34,638 bases of DNA from Chloroflexota bacterium (GTDB taxonomy: Bacteria; Chloroflexota; Anaerolineae; UBA4142): the NCBI GenBank assembly GCA_016215025.1, contig JACRMI010000052.1, positions 1-34,638 on the forward strand, given 5' to 3'. Below, one piece after another: positions 29,795 to 34,638 of the stretch. The first letter of the stretch is position 1. Each line of letters begins with the position of its first letter. The position numbers and the translations under genes were made by a program. Under the pieces are notes generated by a model, which was not told the origin of the DNA, made no database searches, and was given only the letters and a program-made list of their open reading frames with translations.

Positions 29795-32700
29795 ATGCCT
29801 TCAGGATATTATCGCTTTCCAACCATTGCCGCCGACAACATCGTGTTCGCTTGCGAAGACGATTTGTGGACGGTATCTGCGTCCGGTGGCATCGCGCGCC
29901 GTCTTACGTCGAATCTGGGTGAGACCACGCGACCGATGCTTTCACCGGATAGTACCCAGCTTGCGTTTGTCGGTTACGAAGAAGGGCAGCCTGAAATTTA
30001 TTTGATGCCCGCGCAAGGCGGTCAAGCAAAACGCTTGACGTTCATGGGCGGCTCGCTCTGCCAAACCGTCGGTTGGCGCGATGGCAAAATAATTCTTGCG
30101 AATAACGCGGGACAGCCATTTGCGGCGCTTTTGCATCTTTACATGGTCGATACCGACGGCAATCTGCCCGAATCAATCAACCTGGGTCCGGCGCGAACAA
30201 TTTCGTTTGGACCGAACGGCGGCGCAGTTATCGGTCGCAATACCGCCGACCCCGCGCGCTGGAAACGCTATCGCGGCGGGACGGCTGGGCAAATCTGGAT
30301 CGATGAAACCGGCAGCGGCGAATTTCATGCGCTGATCAATCTAGCCAGCAATCTCACTGCGCCGATGTGGATTGGCAAGCGCATCTATTTTATTTCCGAT
30401 CATGAAGGGATCGGCAATTTGTATTCGTGTTTGCCGAACGGAAAAGATTTGCGCCGCCACACCGAGCACGCGGGCTTGTACGCGCGCAACGCAGCGACGG
30501 ACGGCAAGCGCATCGTCTATCACGCTGGCGCGGATTTGTATCTCTTCGATCCGGTTAGCAATTCTAACGCCTTGATTCCCATCGAATTTCATTCGCCGCA
30601 AACGCAGCGCAATCGCAAATTCGTTTCGGCGACGAAATATCTTGAAGATGCGGCGCTGCATCCGCAAGGGCAACACGTTGCCGTTTCGACGCGCGGCAAG
30701 GTGTTCACCATGGCAAACTGGGAAGGCGCAGTTTTTCAGCCCGGCGATGTGGCAGGTATTCGCTTTCGTTTGCCCAACTGGCTCAACGATGGCGAACGAA
30801 TCGTCGCCGTGACGGATGCCGACGGCGAAGAATTGTTTGTGATTCTGCGCGCCGATGCGAGTCAAGAACCCATTCGGCTTGATGGCTTGGACGTTGGCCG
30901 CCCACTCGAAGTGGCGGTGAATCCGAAGAAGGATCAAATCGCGTTCAGCAATCATCGCCAGCAATTGATGATGCTCGATTTGGAGACGCGCGAATTGAAG
31001 TTGATCGATCGCGGTGTCTCGCATCCGATATCCGGATTCGATTGGTCGCCGGATGGCGCATGGCTGGCGTACAGCGTTTCCACGTCGCTCCAAGTCGATG
31101 TGTTGAAATTGTGGCGCGCCGAAACAGCCGAATCGATTGAAATCACCCAGCCAGTGCTGCGCGATGTTGCGCCTGCGTTCGATCCGCAAGGCAAGTATCT
31201 CTACTTTTTGTCATACCGGCATTTCGATCCGGTCTACGACAATCTCCATTTCGATATGAATTTTCCGCGTGGGATGAAACCGTTCCTCATCACGCTGCAA
31301 AAAGATTTGCCATCACCGTTTATTCCTAAACCCAAGGTTGACGAGAAAAAATCGGAAGAGAAGGAAAAAGCAAAATCAAACGAAAAAGAAAAAGAGAAAG
31401 ACGAACCAAAGCCACTGCAAATCGATCTCGATGGGATTACATCGCGCATCGTCGCGTTTCCAGTTGACGAAGGTTTGTTCGGTCGCATTCGCGGCTTGAA
31501 AGATGGCAAGGTTACGTATTCGTGTTTCCCGGTCGAAGGCACGCTGGATTCGGATTGGGCAAAGATCGAGCCGCCGTCCAAGGGTTCGCTGATGGTCTAC
31601 ACGTTTGACGATCAGCGCGAAGAGGAAATTGTTTCAGGCATCAGCGATTTTGACGTGTCGCGTGATGTGTCGATGCTGATGTATCGTTCGGGCAATCGGT
31701 TGCGCGTGATCAAAGCCGGCGACAAGATCGATTCTTCCGGTTCTTCGCCAAGCCGTAAGACGGGTTGGCTCGATTTGGGGCGCATCAATCTTGCCGTGAA
31801 TCCTGGGGACGAATGGCGGCAAATGTTTCGCGAGGCGTGGCGGCTACAACGCGATCATTTCTGGACGCCCGATATGTCGAAAATCGATTGGCTGGCTGTC
31901 TACGAACGCTATCTGCCGCTTGTGGATCGCGTGGCGAGTCGTTCCGAGTTTTCCGATTTGATGTGGGAGATGCAGGGCGAGTTAGGCACGTCGCACGCGT
32001 ACGAACTCGGCGGGGATTATCGCCGCAGCCCGGATTATTCGCTAGGGTTTCTCGGTGCGGAGTTTGGGTACGATGCGGCGACGGAATCGTGGAAAATTAC
32101 GCGCATTGCGCAAGGCGATCATTGGGACGAGGAGCATGACTCGCCGCTTAATGGTGCGGGCATCAATGTGCAGGTCGGTGATCGAATTATCGCCATCAAC
32201 GGTCGCAAGTTAAATCGCGCGTTATCGCCGGCCATGGCGCTCGTCAATTTGGCGCGCGAGCAAGTCGCGTTGATGGTGCAACATGGCGATGAACCAGCGC
32301 GCATTGTCACGATCAAAGCGTTGCACAATGATACGCCTACGCATTATCGCGAATGGGTGGAGCGCAATCGTCAGCGTGTTCACGCGGCGACGAATGGACG
32401 CGTCGGCTACGTTCACATTCCCGACATGGGATCTCACGGTTATGCAGAATTTCATCGTGGCTATCTCGCCGAAGTGGACCGCGAGGGTTTGATCGTGGAT
32501 GTGCGCTTTAACGGCGGCGGCAACGTTTCGCCGTTGATTCTCGAAAAGCTGGCGCGGCGGCGCTTGGCGTACGAGCAATCGCGCTGGGGACAAATGGTTG
32601 CGCCATATCCGCCGCAGTCGATTCTAGGTCCCATGGTCGCGTTGACGAACGAGCAAGCGGGATCGGACGGCGATATTTTTTCGCACGGGTTCAAATTGAT

Positions 32701-33016
32701 GCAACTCGGTCCCTTGCTCGGCAAGCGAACGTGGGGTGGGGTGATTGGCATTTGGCCCCGCCACACCTTGGTCGATGGAACGATTACGACGCAGCCAGAA
32801 TTTTCGTTTTGGTTCAAGGATGTCGGCTGGGGCGTCGAGAATTATGGGACTGACCCCGATATCGAAGTGGACAACACGCCGCAAGATTACGCACGCGGAT
32901 ACGATGCGCAGTTGGAGCGAGCCATTGAAGAAATCTTGCGCTTGCTCGAAGCGAATCCGCCCAAGCTGCCGACGTTCGGAGACAGACCAAGTCGCGCGCT
33001 GCCCAAGCTGCCATGA
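29795..33016 (+). CDS. tricorn protease homologue
   Basis: A 1073-residue protein of the tricorn family (S41-related peptidase), a cytoplasmic enzyme that degrades short peptides. N-terminal beta-propellers cover about 1-500; they carry SPD and SPDGAWLAY type strands. A Lys/Glu-rich insert (about 515-545, EKKSEEKEKAKSNEKEKE) precedes the second half. The catalytic residues fit tricorn: Ser733-His734 in GTSHAYE, Ser957-Asp958 in QAGSDGD, Glu1015 in WGVENYG; spacing between them agrees with the archaeal enzyme. A PDZ-like region covers about 755-850. GGAG precedes ATG at nine bases. Confidence 0.95.
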   Translation: MPSGYYRFPTIAADNIVFACEDDLWTVSASGGIARRLTSNLGETTRPMLSPDSTQLAFVGYEEGQPEIYLMPAQGGQAKRLTFMGGSLCQTVGWRDGKIILANNAGQPFAALLHLYMVDTDGNLPESINLGPARTISFGPNGGAVIGRNTADPARWKRYRGGTAGQIWIDETGSGEFHALINLASNLTAPMWIGKRIYFISDHEGIGNLYSCLPNGKDLRRHTEHAGLYARNAATDGKRIVYHAGADLYLFDPVSNSNALIPIEFHSPQTQRNRKFVSATKYLEDAALHPQGQHVAVSTRGKVFTMANWEGAVFQPGDVAGIRFRLPNWLNDGERIVAVTDADGEELFVILRADASQEPIRLDGLDVGRPLEVAVNPKKDQIAFSNHRQQLMMLDLETRELKLIDRGVSHPISGFDWSPDGAWLAYSVSTSLQVDVLKLWRAETAESIEITQPVLRDVAPAFDPQGKYLYFLSYRHFDPVYDNLHFDMNFPRGMKPFLITLQKDLPSPFIPKPKVDEKKSEEKEKAKSNEKEKEKDEPKPLQIDLDGITSRIVAFPVDEGLFGRIRGLKDGKVTYSCFPVEGTLDSDWAKIEPPSKGSLMVYTFDDQREEEIVSGISDFDVSRDVSMLMYRSGNRLRVIKAGDKIDSSGSSPSRKTGWLDLGRINLAVNPGDEWRQMFREAWRLQRDHFWTPDMSKIDWLAVYERYLPLVDRVASRSEFSDLMWEMQGELGTSHAYELGGDYRRSPDYSLGFLGAEFGYDAATESWKITRIAQGDHWDEEHDSPLNGAGINVQVGDRIIAINGRKLNRALSPAMALVNLAREQVALMVQHGDEPARIVTIKALHNDTPTHYREWVERNRQRVHAATNGRVGYVHIPDMGSHGYAEFHRGYLAEVDREGLIVDVRFNGGGNVSPLILEKLARRRLAYEQSRWGQMVAPYPPQSILGPMVALTNEQAGSDGDIFSHGFKLMQLGPLLGKRTWGGVIGIWPRHTLVDGTITTQPEFSFWFKDVGWGVENYGTDPDIEVDNTPQDYARGYDAQLERAIEEILRLLEANPPKLPTFGDRPSRALPKLP

Positions 33017-33022
33017 TAGAAT

Positions 33023-33064
33023 GAAAACACCTGACAGGTCTTTGAAAACCTGTCAGGTGTTTTC
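33023..33064. terminator. perfect 17-bp bidirectional terminator
   Basis: Arms 33023-33039 and 33048-33064 (gaaaacacctgacaggt) are perfect with an 8-nt loop. ATTTTT follows on plus; the left arm starts with a run of A, giving T on minus. It serves the tricorn gene and the GNAT gene, whose stop codon lies inside the right arm. Confidence 0.85.
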
Positions 33065-33527
33065 ATTTTTCCTCCGGCGATACCTCGCGCCGAAAAATGT
33101 GATGCGGCCCAGTACCCGCTGGTGATTCATACTCGTCGCCGTGCGTGCGAAATCCCAACGTCTCGTAAAACTCTCGCGCCGATGTTCGACCGTTGCACCA
33201 GAGCAAGTTGCCACTCTGCGCCGCCACATGCGCGATGCACGCGCGCACCAACGCCGCGCCATAACCCATGCGGCGTACTTCAGCCACTGTCGCCATGCCG
33301 CGCAATCGCCATGCGTTCAAATGTGGTTCGTCGGGAAATTGTTCACGTGCGACGGACGCAATGCCGACAAATTTGCTATCCAAGAATGCGCCAGCGTGCA
33401 ACGTGTCGGGCGCATCGTCGGTTGGATAAACACATTCCTCTATCGCTTGATCCGGGCGAAGAATGGCGTGGCGGAGCGGTCGCGTTTCTGCGGCGGTGAT
33501 CGGACGAATATCGTGTGATGCGGTCAT
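33063..33527 (-). CDS. GNAT family N-acetyltransferase
   Basis: A 154-residue acetyltransferase. The acetyl-CoA loop is VRRMGYGAALVRACIAHV, with the preceding strand RLRGMATVAE and the C-terminal ARTSAREFYETLGFRTHGDEYE. The substrate is unknown. The ATG overlaps the stop of the DUF3054 gene by ATGA, so translation is coupled. Its last codons lie in the shared terminator. Confidence 0.9.
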   Translation of the reverse strand: MTASHDIRPITAAETRPLRHAILRPDQAIEECVYPTDDAPDTLHAGAFLDSKFVGIASVAREQFPDEPHLNAWRLRGMATVAEVRRMGYGAALVRACIAHVAAQSGNLLWCNGRTSAREFYETLGFRTHGDEYESPAGTGPHHIFRREVSPEEK

Positions 33528-33943
33528 ATGGTTTGTTTTTGTGGCTCACGGCGAGCGATGAATCGCCAGAGTCCAAAGAAGATGAGCCGCCATGCGAGGA
33601 TGAAGAGACCGCTAAAGCCAGCCGCTGCTGCGAAGAACGAGACGGGAATGACTGCGCTTTGCAGTAGCAGCGCGCGCGCAAAAATGCCGAACGGCGCAAC
33701 GATGAGCCAGGCATTGATGGCTGCGCCGAAAATGGTGCGCGCGTTAACGGCAGCGGTTTGAGGGAATGCGCCAAGCAACAGCCCGGCGATGATCCACAAA
33801 ACGACGAACGGCAGCGCGGTGGTTATAAAATTGGTCTGGTTGAGTTCGTGCTGGCGTTCACCGACGAGAACGAAAACGAGCAGGGCGATCAAGTCACCGA
33901 TCAACAAAATGCTTGGAGTGTAACGTTTCATCAAGATGGACAT
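33524..33943 (-). CDS. DUF3054 family membrane protein
   Basis: A 139-residue protein with four predicted membrane helices (about 10-27, 40-60, 75-95, 100-125). The start LIGDLIALLVFVLVGERQH and the middle LGAFP, then AWLIVAPFGIFARALLL follow the DUF3054 pattern. Function unknown. It lies 9 bp after the hemolysin III gene and overlaps the GNAT gene. Confidence 0.82.
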   Translation of the reverse strand: MSILMKRYTPSILLIGDLIALLVFVLVGERQHELNQTNFITTALPFVVLWIIAGLLLGAFPQTAAVNARTIFGAAINAWLIVAPFGIFARALLLQSAVIPVSFFAAAAGFSGLFILAWRLIFFGLWRFIARREPQKQTI

Positions 33944-33952
33944 GTTGTTTTC

Positions 33953-34507
33953 TCATACAGGCAAGACGGGTGCGACATAGACCGCCATCAGAATAAAATG
34001 GCAGAGACAACCGACGATGACAAAGATGTGCCAGACTTCGTGAAAGCCGAACACGCCAGGGAAAAAATTCATCGTCTTGGTGATGTAAACTATTGCGCCG
34101 AATGTAAACGCGAGTCCGCCCAACAAGAGCAAAATGATCGCACCGACGGGGAGCGCGACTAGGATTTCCCCAACGCCCAGCACACCCAGCCAGCCCATGA
34201 TGAGATACACCGTCGCGGTGAACCAGCGCGGCGTGTTGATGAGAAATGTTTTCGAAATGGTTCCGATTACGGCGAGCAGCCAAACAACGGCAAGCATTCC
34301 CCACTGCCAAAAGCCCGATAGCAGATTGGCGCACACTGGCGTATACGTGCCGGCGATAAGAATAAAGATGGCTGAGTGATCGAGCTTGCGCAGAAATTTT
34401 ATGCGCCGAGGCGAACCTTGGATGAGATGGTATGCTGCGCTCGTCGTCAGCATCAGCACCAAGCTAGCGCCGTAGACGAGGAGCGATTCTTGTTTAATAC
34501 TACTTTG
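33953..34507 (-). pseudogene. hemolysin III/PAQR-like membrane protein, 5' end lost
   Basis: The frame carries the family features SAAYH, LDHSAIFILIAGTYTP and the C-terminal HEVWHIFVIVG with HFILM, which hold the metal-binding histidines, and multiple membrane helices. The family is about 210 residues and normally has some 40-50 residues before LVYGASLVLM. Here the frame is stopped at TGA (34510-34508) and only a TTG at 34462 is usable. Sequence past about 34490 on this strand no longer resembles the family and adjoins a transposon, so the gene appears cut by an insertion. Confidence 0.72.
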
Positions 34508-34638
34508 TCATTTAATTGAATTTTGAGTAATCTTGGGGCATGGAGAAAACCAAGCGTATTCCTCAAGCCCCGACTGAACCGATGCCCGAACTGGCAGAAT
34601 TTCTCGCACAGTTTCAGGTGCACTTTAACCGACGTGAA
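34490..34638 (+). mobile_element. left end of an insertion sequence, continuing past the window
   Basis: The DNA from about 34490 is AT-rich, disrupts the hemolysin III frame and leads directly to a transposase-like frame at 34540. The exact boundary, terminal repeat and target duplication cannot be fixed because the right end is outside the window. Confidence 0.5.
34540..34638 (+). CDS. transposase, N-terminal fragment (IS701-like, tentative)
   Basis: ATG 34540 opens a frame that runs to the window end (33 residues). It reads EKTKRIPQAPTEPMPELAEF and continues with LAQFQVHFNRRE, which resembles the N-terminus of DDE transposases of the IS701 type (PELAEFLxxF...FxRxE). GGGG lies two to five bases before the ATG. 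The catalytic DDE domain is outside the window, so the family call is tentative. Confidence 0.5.
   Translation, partial: MEKTKRIPQAPTEPMPELAEFLAQFQVHFNRRE

Noticed and set aside
30341..31189. Long minus-strand frame opposite the tricorn gene (282 codons)
   Set aside because: Shadow of a strongly supported gene; its composition (Arg/His rich) is typical of antisense translation.
34490..34540. Terminal inverted repeat of the insertion sequence
   Set aside because: The right end is outside the window, so no pair of ends can be compared.

Overview
The window reads as chromosome of a member of the Chloroflexota, probably Anaerolineae-like. This placement is an inference from gene content and style, not from a marker-gene tree. 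The signs are a tricorn-type protease, a PknB-like kinase with a TolB-like propeller, several membrane proteins whose Pro/Thr/Ala-rich linkers carry repeats such as PTATPVPPTAT, small DUF5946 and DUF3054 genes, and many short intergenic hairpins. Coding density is high and most genes lie in short co-directional runs.

Layout. 1-374: a possible 53-residue membrane peptide and a terminator. 374-4278 (minus): an ABC exporter, a terpene-cyclase-fold-like protein and a metallophosphoesterase. 4439-8739 (plus): tsaE, tsaB and rimI, then a Trm112-like zinc protein, a secreted metallopeptidase and inorganic pyrophosphatase. 8784-11742 (minus): a seven-haem secreted cytochrome whose leader contains a terminator, and an S10 peptidase. 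11796-15379 (minus): small genes (two-zinc-knuckle membrane protein, cytidine deaminase, VOC, SRPBCC-like, DUF5946) and ribonuclease Z. 15457-24036 (minus): a signalling block with an adenylyl cyclase (GAF-PAS-CHD), a DsbA-like protein, a Ser/Thr kinase with a beta-propeller, a 959-residue protein with four cyclic-nucleotide-binding-like domains, and a membrane-anchored companion. 24349-24432: tRNA-Leu(CAA). 24601-26246 (plus): ECF sigma factor and anti-sigma factor. 26331-29237 (minus): histidine phosphatase, degenerate GGDEF protein, DUF493, MarC and an SDR remnant. 29469-29642: a 57-residue gene with its own promoter and terminator. 29795-33016 (plus): tricorn protease. 33063-34507 (minus): GNAT, DUF3054 and a hemolysin III gene that has lost its 5' end next to the start of an incoming transposon (34540 to the window end).

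The main result is at 17329-17991. The DsbA-like gene has an in-frame TGA at 17784-17782, exactly where the first cysteine of the CxxC redox motif belongs. The frame continues for 150 codons with a normal DsbA-like sequence and a cis-Pro loop. A GC-rich hairpin follows the TGA at a distance compatible with a bacterial SECIS. The simplest reading is a selenoprotein with a U-P-G-C active site; a nonsense mutation is the alternative.

Other points of note are a complete transcription unit for an unrecognised 57-residue basic protein, promoters overlapping or abutting terminators at three places, and a GGDEF protein with a damaged active site but an intact-looking inhibitory site. There are also degenerate heptamer-like intergenic repeats. 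No CRISPR array, rRNA or recognisable riboswitch was found.
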